A DNA stretch of 64,000 nucleotides. Origin: Calditrichia bacterium (lineage in GTDB: Bacteria > Calditrichota > Calditrichia > RBG-13-44-9 > J075). Positions 25,173-34,120 of the stretch are shown here, one piece after another; the stretch's first letter is position 1, and every line of letters begins with the position of its first letter. The stretch spans positions 310,001 to 374,000 of the forward strand of contig JACKAP010000003.1 of the NCBI GenBank assembly GCA_020635015.1, read 5' to 3'. The notes below the pieces were generated by a model. The model was not told the DNA's origin. It saw only the letters and a list, made by a program, of their open reading frames with translations, and did no database searches. The position numbers were made by a program, and so were the translations under genes.

Positions 25173-25357
25173 TTTGTGAACGCTCACACTGAGCACCGTG
25201 TAACGTTTTTGGCATGGGGCAAAGGGCATGGCGCATGGCGCATGGCGCATGGCGCCGTAATGTGCAAGGGCATGCTTCGAGACATCCGCACTGTAATAGA
25301 CCATGCCCCATGCAAAAATTCGTCCCATCACAAAGTCATCATATGAGCGTTTGTGAA
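25173..25357. mobile_element. MITE-like palindromic element, copy A, with 8-bp target duplication
   Basis: A 169-bp element (25181-25349) is bounded by a perfect direct repeat TTTGTGAA (25173-25180 and 25350-25357). Its imperfect terminal inverted repeats begin CGCTCA and match those of copy B at 36486-36640. The interior has tandem GCATGGC heptads and an opposing CCATGCCCCATGC arm, and can fold into a long hairpin. It encodes no transposase. Its end lies 25 bp upstream of the RiPP precursor start codon, so it forms the promoter-proximal region of that gene. Confidence 0.85.
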
Positions 25358-25512
25358 ATGATAATGTATAAGTGTTCTACGGTATCATATTAAGGCGTGA
25401 TAATTACGGAAAAAATGATATTATTCAGGTGAGGAGATGATATTCGTCAGCGGATAAAAAAGATGGTATTTGGGTAGATTAAGAGATAGAATCGAGATTT
25501 TGAGCGCTGTTC

Positions 25513-25550
25513 CTTTTGTAGCTGCACTTTGAAAAGTGCAGCTACAAAAG
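25513..25550. repeat. 38-bp perfect palindrome, copy 1
   Basis: Arms of 18 bp (CTTTTGTAGCTGCACTTT and its complement) with a 2-bp centre. A second palindrome with the same arm length and CTTTTGTAGC start is at 48238-48275. It lies between the RiPP locus and the TPR lipoprotein gene, 84 bp after the stop of the latter, and may act as a REP-like or terminator sequence. Confidence 0.8.
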
Positions 25551-25633
25551 AAAACGGTTTATCCAGCAACCCATATACAAAAGATGCTGGACACCGGATG
25601 CTTGGCTTGATCCAGTATCCAGCATCCAGTTTG

Positions 25634-26233
25634 TCAAACTTCGCTTTTCAGGCGCTCGATCTCGCTGGCCAGTGCGGCGATCCCGTCTGGCGTGGTCAGG
25701 TTTGCCGTAAAGGTTACGTTCAACCGTTGCACCTCCACCAGGCTTTCCGCGAATTTACCCAGCAGAAAATAATTTTCCGCCCGCAACAGGTAGAGATCGC
25801 CGCTGCTTAGCGACAAGCCATAAGCGAATACCCAATCCGCATCCAGCAACAGCGCTTCCGCGATGTGTGCATTGGAGCCCTCATAGTCCTTCAGGGCATT
25901 AAGGGTAAAGGCCCAGCCGGCATGCAAGTCCGGGGCGGGATCATGCTGCGAGGCGCAGATGCCAAATTCGCCTACCGCCTTCTCCAGGCTATCCAGCTTG
26001 AAGTAGCTCCATCCCATACCGGTATAAGCTTCCGCCTGGTTGATGTCGAGGGATTTCGCTTCGAAAAATTTACCGCTGGCCGCGCGGTAGTCGCCTTTTT
26101 CGAATGCTTCCCAGCCTTGCATGATCAGTTCTTCATAGGTCAGGATCCCCTCCCGGGTGATGGAACCTTTGCACCCGGATAACAGCCAGAGCATCCCGGC
26201 AGCCAAAACACCTAAGGTGATTATTTTCTTCAT
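25634..26233 (-). CDS. TPR lipoprotein
   Basis: 199 residues with a lipoprotein signal (MKKIITLGVLAAGMLWLLSG followed by Cys21). AAGGAG precedes ATG. Residues ~40-180 form tetratricopeptide-like helices (GWEAFEKGDYRAASGKFFEA, AYTGMGWSYFKLDSLEKAVG, DLYLLRAENYFLLGKFAESL). TPR proteins are scaffolds; this one is expected to be tethered to the outer or inner membrane. It lies 29 bp downstream of the large sorted surface protein on the same strand, so they are probably co-expressed. It is also upstream of the RiPP precursor, but a palindrome and a mobile element intervene, so a role in the RiPP system is doubtful. Confidence 0.75.
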   Translation of the reverse strand: MKKIITLGVLAAGMLWLLSGCKGSITREGILTYEELIMQGWEAFEKGDYRAASGKFFEAKSLDINQAEAYTGMGWSYFKLDSLEKAVGEFGICASQHDPAPDLHAGWAFTLNALKDYEGSNAHIAEALLLDADWVFAYGLSLSSGDLYLLRAENYFLLGKFAESLVEVQRLNVTFTANLTTPDGIAALASEIERLKSEV

Positions 26234-26262
26234 TTTTTGCTCCTTCCGTATTCAACCCAGGA

Positions 26263-29200
26263 TTAATGGATCAACAACATTTTTTTGGTTTGTACGATAT
26301 TCGCCGCTTTCAGGGTATAGAAATAAACCCCGCTGGCCAGCGCTTTGCCCCGGTCGTCGCGGCCATCCCAACTGATGCGGTGGGTGCCGGCCAACTGTGT
26401 GCCTTCGTAAAGGGTGCGGATCTTCTGTCCGAGGTTGTTGTAGATGACCAGGGCAATCCGGCCATCCTCCGGCAGATCGTATTCGATGGTGGTCGACGGA
26501 TTGAAGGGATTGGGATAATTCTGCTGCAGCGCATATTCCGCCGGCACCAGGTTGCTGCCTTCATAGCCGCTGTCGTAACCCAGCTTGAACTCGCCCAGCA
26601 TCGCCGTGAACGCCCGCACGCTGCGCGACTCGCCAAACACCTGGCTGTTCAGGCGCACCCAGCCGCCGTTCTCTTTTTGATAGACGAATAGCTTGCCGGG
26701 ATCGGGATAATCCAGGGGGTCGTAGCTCAGCTCGACGCTCAGCGGCTGATCGAAGCGGGTGGGCGGGCCGAATTGGTAAACGGTCTCCTGCGCTTCTTGA
26801 TGGTAGTCGCTGAGGAAATATGTATCGTTCCGCAGCGCTTCGCCACCGATATGCAGGGTAGCGCCGCCATTGAGCGCTACCAACTGCGCCGGGCTGCCCG
26901 GACGGGCCAACACCACGCCAAAGGAGCGGTCAAAAGTGGTGTCGATGCCGGCATCAACGGTGTGGGTGAAAATCGAATAGGTGCCGCTGCCGTCAAAGAT
27001 GTATGGACCGCGATAAATCCGGTCGGTGCCGCTGATCAGGCTCATCGCCACACCGCCGGTATCCGGCATGATGCCGGCCGCGACATGGGGCGGGTTTACC
27101 AGCAGCACGTCACTGACCACCACAATGTCGGCGTACTTGCTGGCGGCGGGGTTCTGCAGCACCGAGGTGGTCAGCTTGATATCGCCAGCCCCCTGCAACT
27201 GCACGTTGGTGCTGGTTGCGGCCGGATCGTTACTGGTGATTCCCAGGGTGGCAACTTTGTTGCCGAGCGCTCCGGGCGCAAAATTCAGCGATATAGATTG
27301 CGTATCCCCGGGCGCCAGGGTGAAGGGCAGGCTGAAACCGCCAAAGGAGAAATAGCTCTTATCATCGCCGAAGAGCAGGATTGAGGAGATCACCAGATCG
27401 GCAGATGCGCCGGGCGCATTCCAGATGTAAAGGGTGCGGTTGAGGCTCTTTCCAATGGTAACTGCGCTGAAGTCGAAGGCCACCGCGCTGATCTTGAAGC
27501 TGGGCACCCCGTTGCTGCCGGTACCGCTGAGGGCGACATTAACCACCGGCTCGTCGAGGTCATTGCTCTCGATACGCAGTTGCGCCGCATGCGAGCCCAG
27601 GGTGGTGGGGGTATAGCGCACCACAATGTTGCGGCTCTGGCCCGGCGTCAGCGTGAACGGCGCCCCCCCGCCAATGATGGCATATTGACCCGATGCGAGA
27701 CCGGTCAGCGAGGTGGAAGAGACCACCAGGTTGCCGGACGTCGCGTCATTCTTCACTACGAAAGTTTGGTCGGCATGGCTCCCCAGCACCACGATGCCGT
27801 ATCCATGGCTGTTGGGGGTCACAGTGATTTCCCCGGCCAGGTTGGGGATCTCGATCATACTCTGCACCACATTGGTGATCACCGGCAGGTTGAAATCGAA
27901 ATAGATCGCTGCGCTGTTGGAGATCACCGTGCCGGGGGCAGTGCCGGCCAGGGGACGGATCTTAAACTTCACGAACCCATGACTTGCCGCCTCGTCGGTG
28001 GTGCTGTCCGGCAGGTTGATGTTGCTGAAGGTCCAGACCAGTTCCCGGGGATCGACGATCGTAAAGGTAAAGGGATGACTGCTGGCGCCGACCTCCAGGG
28101 TATTGAGATCGAGATTTGCATCCAGCAGGTCGCGCACCACCACATTAAAAGCCGTATCGGTGCCGACGTTCTGGAAGCGGACCAGATAGGAAAGGGTGTC
28201 GGTATCGAGAATGTCCCCTTCCGGCGCGACCGATTTATCGTTGGGGTCGAAGGAACCGCGCACGATCTGGGTCTCGCTGTCGACATTGTCGAATCGATTG
28301 ACATCACCCGCTACCGGCTCAATGCGCACCGAAGATGTCAGCGCCGTGCCCAGCGGAGTGGTGGGCGGGATTTGCGCCTTCACCCACAGCCAGCCGATAA
28401 AGCCGGCCGGAAGCAACCCGACATCCCAGGTGACGGTGTGATTGCCGGCGTTGTACACCCCGCCGGGGCTGCTGTCGAGATAGCCCAGTTGCGGGGGCAG
28501 GGAGAAGATCACATCACCGTCGATGTCGATGGTGCCCTTGTTCTCATAGAAAATGCCATAGAACTTCTGGAAACCGGGACGGGCCACCCCTCCGGCCACG
28601 CTGACGAACAGATCCTGCACGTTGGCGACCGGCTGATTGCCGAAGTTAATCCCGGTGAAGGTCTGCCCGGAATCCACCACCACCGTGTGGGTGCCGGGCG
28701 GGGCCGGGAAAGTTTGCTGCCAGTTAGGGCGCAGCAGTTCGCTAACGGTATAGGTGTTGGCCGGCAGGAAGCTGAAAAAATAATCCCCGTTGATGTCCGT
28801 ATTCGAGAAGAACGGCCCGGGGTCCAGGCGTACCGTCCAGCCGGGCAGGGGGCCTTCTCCGGCATCGCGCACCCCATTGCCGTTGTCGTCGCGGAAGACA
28901 TTGCCGGTAATCGTGCCCGCCCCCTGAGCGACATTGAAGCAGAAGTCGAGTTGGTCGAGATAGCTGACCCCATCGGGATTCCCGCCCGGGCCGTCGTAAT
29001 CGATCCCCTCATGATCAAACCGTCCGACCAGCGCGAAGTTCACCCCGTCGCCTTTGTTGGCGCCCACGGTGGCCGGCGATCCTCCAAAGCCGCCGCTACC
29101 GCCGGAGGCATCGCCGGTGGTCCATTGCATATCCCCAAAACTGAAGCAGATATTGTTGCCGATACCAACCAGCGGATCGGTGCCGTCGGTGATGATCACT

Positions 29201-29802
29201 TCAAAAGTATTGCGCTTGTCGGCATGACTGCCGTAGTAACCGACGCTGTCCCAGATGACGATCATGCGGTTGGCTTCCAACTTATAATACACCAGCCCGC
29301 TTTCCGCTGCCCGGGTGTCCACATCTCCCCAGAAAGGCGCCACCATGGGGAAATTCGCGATCGGGAATCCCTGCGGGGTGAAGGTGGAGTACGGATTGCC
29401 AAAAGACAGGTTCCCGTTATTGTTGATGAACACTTCATTAAACGGGGTACCGTAAAAGAGAAATGAAAAGGATAGCGGGATCGCATCGGTAAATCCGTCG
29501 TCATTACGGTACTCCGGCGGCACGCCATTGGTAAAAGGCACCACCGAGAAGCTCGTATCCAGCGGCACCAGTAAGCCGTTGGTGACCACTTTGACGCCGG
29601 GGGTGATGAGGTTCTCCGGACGCAACACCGGGGGGTTATGCGGTAACTGCGGCTGGGATAGCTTCCCGGCTGCTTTCAACTGCTGATATTCCGCCTCACT
29701 CAAGCCGGCGGATGATTGCGGGAAGAGAAATCCGCTCAGCAGGCAGAGCGCCAACAAGACGGCGATCGCCGGAGCGTTAGAGAATCGTCCGTGAAGGTTC
29801 AT
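26263..29802 (-). CDS. Large multidomain secreted surface protein with FlgD-like sorting domain
   Basis: 1179 residues with signal peptide (IAVLLALCLLSGFLFP, ~14-29). Domains by eye: a nidogen-like beta region (~80-290, IANFPMVAPFWGDVDTR); an SdrD-B-like domain (~295-390, GNVFRDDNGNGVRDAGEGPL); a DUF11/DUF7619-like repeat (~510-640, GSFDPNDKSVAPEGDI and AAIYFDFNLPVITN); two choice-of-anchor-D/HYDIN-type Ig repeats (~655-890, with LRIESNDLDEPVVNVALSGT and LGITSNDPAATSTNVQLQGA); and a C-terminal FlgD-like domain (~1090-1179, LQQNYPNPFNPSTTIEYDLP, ending MLLIH). It is expected to be exported across the outer membrane and act as an adhesive or structural surface protein. No enzyme domain is seen. 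A TPR lipoprotein gene follows. Confidence 0.8.
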   Translation of the reverse strand: MNLHGRFSNAPAIAVLLALCLLSGFLFPQSSAGLSEAEYQQLKAAGKLSQPQLPHNPPVLRPENLITPGVKVVTNGLLVPLDTSFSVVPFTNGVPPEYRNDDGFTDAIPLSFSFLFYGTPFNEVFINNNGNLSFGNPYSTFTPQGFPIANFPMVAPFWGDVDTRAAESGLVYYKLEANRMIVIWDSVGYYGSHADKRNTFEVIITDGTDPLVGIGNNICFSFGDMQWTTGDASGGSGGFGGSPATVGANKGDGVNFALVGRFDHEGIDYDGPGGNPDGVSYLDQLDFCFNVAQGAGTITGNVFRDDNGNGVRDAGEGPLPGWTVRLDPGPFFSNTDINGDYFFSFLPANTYTVSELLRPNWQQTFPAPPGTHTVVVDSGQTFTGINFGNQPVANVQDLFVSVAGGVARPGFQKFYGIFYENKGTIDIDGDVIFSLPPQLGYLDSSPGGVYNAGNHTVTWDVGLLPAGFIGWLWVKAQIPPTTPLGTALTSSVRIEPVAGDVNRFDNVDSETQIVRGSFDPNDKSVAPEGDILDTDTLSYLVRFQNVGTDTAFNVVVRDLLDANLDLNTLEVGASSHPFTFTIVDPRELVWTFSNINLPDSTTDEAASHGFVKFKIRPLAGTAPGTVISNSAAIYFDFNLPVITNVVQSMIEIPNLAGEITVTPNSHGYGIVVLGSHADQTFVVKNDATSGNLVVSSTSLTGLASGQYAIIGGGAPFTLTPGQSRNIVVRYTPTTLGSHAAQLRIESNDLDEPVVNVALSGTGSNGVPSFKISAVAFDFSAVTIGKSLNRTLYIWNAPGASADLVISSILLFGDDKSYFSFGGFSLPFTLAPGDTQSISLNFAPGALGNKVATLGITSNDPAATSTNVQLQGAGDIKLTTSVLQNPAASKYADIVVVSDVLLVNPPHVAAGIMPDTGGVAMSLISGTDRIYRGPYIFDGSGTYSIFTHTVDAGIDTTFDRSFGVVLARPGSPAQLVALNGGATLHIGGEALRNDTYFLSDYHQEAQETVYQFGPPTRFDQPLSVELSYDPLDYPDPGKLFVYQKENGGWVRLNSQVFGESRSVRAFTAMLGEFKLGYDSGYEGSNLVPAEYALQQNYPNPFNPSTTIEYDLPEDGRIALVIYNNLGQKIRTLYEGTQLAGTHRISWDGRDDRGKALASGVYFYTLKAANIVQTKKMLLIH

Positions 29803-29863
29803 AGATATTCCTCTGTAGTTAATGAGTTATCAGAAACTGGATCATCAATAGTGCTGTCTTTAC

Positions 29864-30865
29864 TTAAAAAGAGAGCAAAAAACCGACCTGTGCCGCACCG
29901 TTACTGCCGTCAATGCCCAGCGTTTCGGTTTGCAACTGGCCGTTGCTTCCGGGCAGCGACACCTCGCGCTTCCGGTCGACGAAATGGTAAACAAATTCCA
30001 CATAGCCTCCGCGGAAGCCAAATCCGGCGCCAAGATTGAATCCCGGAGAGCTGTCCATAGAGATTTTTTGGTCCTGTAGTTGGATACCCAACTGGTTGAC
30101 CAGGCGGGTTTTATAGCTCTGGCTGTAGCTGCGGGTAAAATCACCCAAGAAGACTCCCGCGCCGCCGCGCAGGAACAGCTTTGCCGGCCCTTTCAGGAAA
30201 TTCACCCGCACCAATGCTCCTAAATAGAGCTGGTCGAGTTGATCCTCCCAGAGCAGTTCCCCGCTGTCGTCGTCTTCGCGTTCAAAGCGAAAGGGCGCCA
30301 GGGCATAGCTCGCTTCGGCGCCCACTTCAACCGGGAAAATTCCCAGCAGTGCCTGTCCCCCCACCGGCAGATAGCCGGACTGAGAGAGGTTGTAGGCGCC
30401 TGCGTAGATTTCATTACCGGAAAAATTGGAAAATCCTAAGCCGGTGAAGATCCCCACCAGGAAACGAGGCCCGCTGCGATAGGGCTCGGCCTCCCGGGGA
30501 GCCGGCGGTTCCTCAAACCGTTGCGGCTCCGGGGTCTGCGTTGAAGGAGGGATTTTGCTGCTGTATTCTACTAAATAGTCGCCCTGCTGTGGTGGCTTAT
30601 TTAAAATGGGCTTCACGATCCGCACCCGGCAGTATTTTCCCTGGAAACGGTCGACTTCCGCAATGGCGATAGCCACTTCCCGGGTGCCGCTGGCGCGGAT
30701 GATGTAAAATTTATCGCCGATCGAGATCCGGCGGTCGGTCGGAGTGATCATCACGGCGCTGTTTTCGGTGGCGCCTACCACCATATAGCGCCCCTGCGCC
30801 GAAAGCTGCCCGGACCAGCAGAAGACACAGATAAATAAGCCTGCTATTAAAACGGTTGGCCTCAT
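29864..30865 (-). CDS. Outer-membrane beta-barrel protein
   Basis: 333 residues from ATG 30865, preferred because MRPTVLIAGLFICVFCWSG is a signal peptide and GGAG precedes it; the frame extends to 30934 without support. Residues ~25-100 look like a small beta domain (MITPTDRRISIGDKFYIIRA). A proline-rich linker (~110-125) follows, then a ~200-residue C-terminal part with alternating hydrophobic strands and glycines (FLVGIFTGLGFSNFSG, VEFVYHFVDRKREVSLPG) ending in the outer-membrane-like GFLLSF. Terminal phenylalanine and strand pattern fit a porin-like barrel. It is upstream of the large surface protein on the same strand (61 bp), so it could assist its export or anchoring; function is otherwise unknown. 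Confidence 0.7.
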   Translation of the reverse strand: MRPTVLIAGLFICVFCWSGQLSAQGRYMVVGATENSAVMITPTDRRISIGDKFYIIRASGTREVAIAIAEVDRFQGKYCRVRIVKPILNKPPQQGDYLVEYSSKIPPSTQTPEPQRFEEPPAPREAEPYRSGPRFLVGIFTGLGFSNFSGNEIYAGAYNLSQSGYLPVGGQALLGIFPVEVGAEASYALAPFRFEREDDDSGELLWEDQLDQLYLGALVRVNFLKGPAKLFLRGGAGVFLGDFTRSYSQSYKTRLVNQLGIQLQDQKISMDSSPGFNLGAGFGFRGGYVEFVYHFVDRKREVSLPGSNGQLQTETLGIDGSNGAAQVGFLLSF

Positions 30866-31035
30866 AAGGGGATCTCCGGAATTGGATTGAAATCGCTCAA
30901 AAATTAGTGGAGATAATGAGCCGGCTGCCGGCATCGCGCGACAACTTATGCGCTTCCGCCTTTGCCCACGCTCAACCGGTTATTTACTGCATATTTTTGC
31001 AACGCGTGTGAGGTATTCCACATTTTCCGGATTTG

Positions 31036-31101
31036 AACTTTCAGTATCAGTGGTTGCTGCCGGCGAAGTACAGCCGGCAGCAACCACTGATACTGAAAGT
31101 T
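31036..31101. repeat. Long perfect palindrome (29-bp arms)
   Basis: Two perfect 29-bp arms, beginning AACTTTCAGTATCAGTGG and ending in the complement, enclose an 8-base loop (GAAGTACA). It lies upstream of the beta-barrel gene and 185 bp after the DUF2911 stop, in an otherwise gene-free 420-bp stretch. No gene was seen here. It may be a bidirectional terminator or a repeat element. Confidence 0.85.
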
Positions 31102-31196
31102 TTATCGTTGGGGGTTGCGTATATTTTATGAGAGATATAAAAGCCCCCTCTCTTGACGAGATGAGGACTTGGGGGGGCTAAAAAAGGAAGAAATGG

Positions 31197-31271
31197 TATT
31201 ATTCCCCGCCTTTTTAAGGCGGGGACAGATTGACGAAGCGTCCAGCAAGTCAATCAGGAGCGGTTGTCCTG
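31197..31271 (-). repeat. Terminator-like dispersed repeat, copy 2
   Basis: Reverse-complement copy of 20009-20083 with about 10 differences, carrying the hairpin CCCCGCCTTTTTAAGGCGGGG. It begins 15 bp after the stop of the DUF2911 gene, in the same gene-relative orientation as copy 1. Confidence 0.75.
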
Positions 31272-31285
31272 TTTTCTTTTCCCAC

Positions 31286-32329
31286 TTACTGCGGCAGCGC
31301 CACAGTAAAGGGCACGGCCAGGTGATCCCAACGCAGATGCACTTCCGCGGTGCGCACCACTTTATCTTCGGCAGGAATCAGCTTGTCGACATCGATGGTG
31401 AACCACTCGCTGGCGCTGTCGACTTGATGCGGCTTCACCTCCACCCGCAGGGCATCATTGGCAGGGTCATAGTTGGAGCTGCCCCAGGCGTCGGCAGTCT
31501 TGCTGAAGATGATCACCCAGGAGGTCTCTCCCGGAATCGTCTGCAACCCATAAGTTCCAGCGGGAAGGGGCATGCCTTCCACCACCACATCGCCACTGAA
31601 AGCGATGGTGGTGTTCTCGTTCGCGCCGGTACGCCATACCTGGTCATACGGCACCAGTTCACCCCAGATCGTGCGACCTTTGACGCCCGGGCGGCTGTAT
31701 ACCACCGTGATCGCGGTAGAATCGCCCAGGGTTTGGGATACACCGGCTTTCAGGCTGGGACGTATTTTCCCTTCGCTCTGAGTGGTTTCGATCTTGAACG
31801 GAACACGCAGCTCATCCCAGGCTAAAACCGCTACCGCCGATGTGCCGGCAAGCTCCCGGAAGCTAAAGCCCATCCATTCCTGGGCAGCACCGCGCTCCGG
31901 GGTAACCGTCAGACGCAGGGCATCCATCTCCGGGTTATAATTATAAGACCCCCACTGCTCGGCCTGCTTATTGAAAATCAGGGTCCAGCTGTCTTCGCCG
32001 GGAATGGTATGAAAGCTGTAGCGACCGGCGGGCAGCGCCTGGCCTTCGACCACAACATCCTGGCTAAAGCTGATCGCAGTGGCCTCGTTGGCTCCGGTGC
32101 GCCATACATCACCGTATTTCACCAGATCGCCCCAAATCGTGCGGCCTTTAACACCGGGACGGCTATATTGAATGGTGATTTCGGTTGCTTCGCCGATGGT
32201 CTGGCTGACGCTGGCCAGCGGACTGACCCGGGCGTTTTGGCTGTTGCTCTCGCTGCAGGCACTGATCATCAAAGCGATTGCAATCAGGAAGATATTCACC
32301 CTGCCGGCAACTTGAAAAAATGGCTTCAT
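31286..32329 (-). CDS. Tandem DUF2911 lipoprotein
   Basis: 347 residues with a lipoprotein signal (IFLIAIALMISAC, Cys25). GGAGG precedes ATG. Two homologous DUF2911 domains (~33-180 and ~190-345) repeat the same landmarks: ITIQYSRPGVKGRTIWGDLV / ITVVYSRPGVKGRTIWGELV, VWRTGANEAT / VWRTGANENT, and LPAGRYSFHTIPGE / LPAGTYGLQTIPGE. DUF2911 proteins usually have one copy and no known reaction; they are periplasmic or outer-membrane associated in FCB bacteria. The duplication is recent enough to align without gaps over these blocks. A terminator-like repeat follows the stop. Confidence 0.85.
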   Translation of the reverse strand: MKPFFQVAGRVNIFLIAIALMISACSESNSQNARVSPLASVSQTIGEATEITIQYSRPGVKGRTIWGDLVKYGDVWRTGANEATAISFSQDVVVEGQALPAGRYSFHTIPGEDSWTLIFNKQAEQWGSYNYNPEMDALRLTVTPERGAAQEWMGFSFRELAGTSAVAVLAWDELRVPFKIETTQSEGKIRPSLKAGVSQTLGDSTAITVVYSRPGVKGRTIWGELVPYDQVWRTGANENTTIAFSGDVVVEGMPLPAGTYGLQTIPGETSWVIIFSKTADAWGSSNYDPANDALRVEVKPHQVDSASEWFTIDVDKLIPAEDKVVRTAEVHLRWDHLAVPFTVALPQ

Positions 32330-32617
32330 CTTACCTCCATACTTCGGTTTAAATGTATAAAAAATGCTTCATCTCTTTTAAATACTGCGGCCAATAATAG
32401 GAAAAATATTGCCTGAACTCAATGAAAATATACTTCTTCCGGGAAACCTCATCCGGCTAATTCCGCTAATTTTTGGCGCAAACATTTGATATTTCCGAAT
32501 TGCGCATTAACTTGCAACAAGTTGGAAAAAAGGATTGCCATTTTATCCTGTATTCCGTAACCGCTATTAATGGCGGACTTGATACCAGGGAAGCAGTGGT
32601 TTTCAGAGGAGGAGAAT

Positions 32618-34120
32618 ATGAGGAAATGGTTATTTGCCATTCCGATTGTGTTGATCATTGTGGCTGTCTGGCAGTTTAATGCCGGCGAGACGCCGGCAAC
32701 GGTTCAGAGCGTTGCGGACAGCACCACCCAATTGGCTCAGATCGACTCAATGCCGGCCCCGGAGTTCCGGGAAGTGAGAACGCCGCAGGTTGAGATTGAC
32801 CTGTCTGATATCCGGAAACGCGGAAAACTGGTGGCGCTTACCGGCTACAGTGCCAACAGTTATTTTGTTTATAAAGGCGAGCCGATGGGCTTTGAGTATG
32901 AATTGCTCAAGCTTCTGGCCAAGCATCTCAATGTAGAGTTGGAGATAGTCATCGTGCGCAATCTGGACCGGATCTTCAGCCTGCTGAATGAGGGAGCCGG
33001 TGACATCATCGCCTACAATGTCACCATCACCAAAAAACGCCTGGAATACATGGCGTTTTCCGACCCCCACACCCTGATTCACCAGGTGCTGGTGCAGCGC
33101 ATGCCGGCCAACTGGCGCGATCTGAAGCAGCATGAGATCGACAAAATGCTGCTCTCCAACGTGACTGAGTTGATCGGCAAGCAAGTGTATGTGCGCAAAG
33201 GGTCATCTTATTACCAACGCCTACAAAATCTTTCCGACGAGGTTGGGGGCGACATCGAGATTGTCGAGGTGCCCGGCGATATTTCCACCGACGAGCTGAT
33301 CGCCCGGGTATCCAACGGGGAGATTGACTATACCGTAGCCGATGTGAATGTCGCGCAGATCAATGCCGGGTATCATAGCAATATCGATATCCGAGTGCCG
33401 ATCAGCCTGCCCCAGCGGCTGGCCTGGGCGGTGCGCAAGAACTCTCCGGAGCTCACCCGGGAGATCAATAGCTGGATCAAGGAGATCAAGCAGCAGCCGA
33501 CTTATAACGTGCTGTATGATAAATATCACCGCAACAAACGTTTCTACACGCAGCGGGTGAAAAGCGAATTTTTCTCTCTGACCGGCGACAAAATATCGCC
33601 TTATGATGATGAAATCAAAGTCCAGGCGAACGGCTTAGGCTGGGATTGGCGCTTGCTGGCTTCTCAGATCTACCAGGAATCACAGTTCGATCCTAATGCC
33701 ACCTCCTGGGCCGGCGCCCGGGGGTTGATGCAACTAATGCCGGCGACTGCCCGCCAGTTCGGCGCGAAAAAAATTCTCGATCCGGCTCAAAATATCGCTG
33801 CCGGCAGCCGATATTTACGATGGCTGGCGAATTACTGGAAGGAAATTCCCGACTCTCTGCAGCGGATGAAGTTCATACTGGCCTCTTATAATGCCGGCCA
33901 GGGACATGTGGAAGATGCGCGGAAACTGGCCGTCAAATACGGCAAGGACCCCAACATTTGGGACGAGAATGTCGCGGAATTTATGCTGAAGAAAGCCCAG
34001 GAAAAATACTTTAACGATGAAGTGGTGCAGTTCGGATATTGCCGCGGAGAGGAGCCGGTAAACTATGTGGCGGAAATTTTGGAGAGATACGGCCACTATC
34101 GAAAATTCACCCAGCTATAA
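32618..34120 (+). CDS. mltF: MltF-like membrane-bound lytic murein transglycosylase
   Basis: 500 residues. ATG 32618 is chosen because AGAGGAGGAG precedes it and the N-terminal anchor MRKWLFAIPIVLIIVAVW then starts the protein. Residues ~60-295 are a solute-binding (SBP_bac_3) domain (MGFEYELLKLLAKHLNVELE, YNVTITKKRLEYMAFSDP). The C-terminal ~150 residues are a lysozyme-like SLT domain with catalytic Glu in SQIYQESQFDP, then GARGLMQLMPATA and SYNAGQGHVEDARK. The family cleaves peptidoglycan glycan strands non-hydrolytically, and the SBP domain senses muropeptides. Location: periplasm, membrane-anchored. The last 56 bp overlap the SulP gene in another frame. Confidence 0.9.
   Translation: MRKWLFAIPIVLIIVAVWQFNAGETPATVQSVADSTTQLAQIDSMPAPEFREVRTPQVEIDLSDIRKRGKLVALTGYSANSYFVYKGEPMGFEYELLKLLAKHLNVELEIVIVRNLDRIFSLLNEGAGDIIAYNVTITKKRLEYMAFSDPHTLIHQVLVQRMPANWRDLKQHEIDKMLLSNVTELIGKQVYVRKGSSYYQRLQNLSDEVGGDIEIVEVPGDISTDELIARVSNGEIDYTVADVNVAQINAGYHSNIDIRVPISLPQRLAWAVRKNSPELTREINSWIKEIKQQPTYNVLYDKYHRNKRFYTQRVKSEFFSLTGDKISPYDDEIKVQANGLGWDWRLLASQIYQESQFDPNATSWAGARGLMQLMPATARQFGAKKILDPAQNIAAGSRYLRWLANYWKEIPDSLQRMKFILASYNAGQGHVEDARKLAVKYGKDPNIWDENVAEFMLKKAQEKYFNDEVVQFGYCRGEEPVNYVAEILERYGHYRKFTQL

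Noticed and set aside
25149..25331. N-terminal extension of the RiPP precursor frame (97 residues)
   Set aside because: The extension is translated from the MITE-like element and has no ribosome-binding site, while ATG 25148 has AAGGGGGTGA directly upstream.
27580..29466. 628-residue ORF opposite the large surface protein
   Set aside because: Antisense shadow; the minus-strand frame has a signal peptide, Ig-like domains and a FlgD-like end, while the plus-strand product is low-complexity and motif-free.
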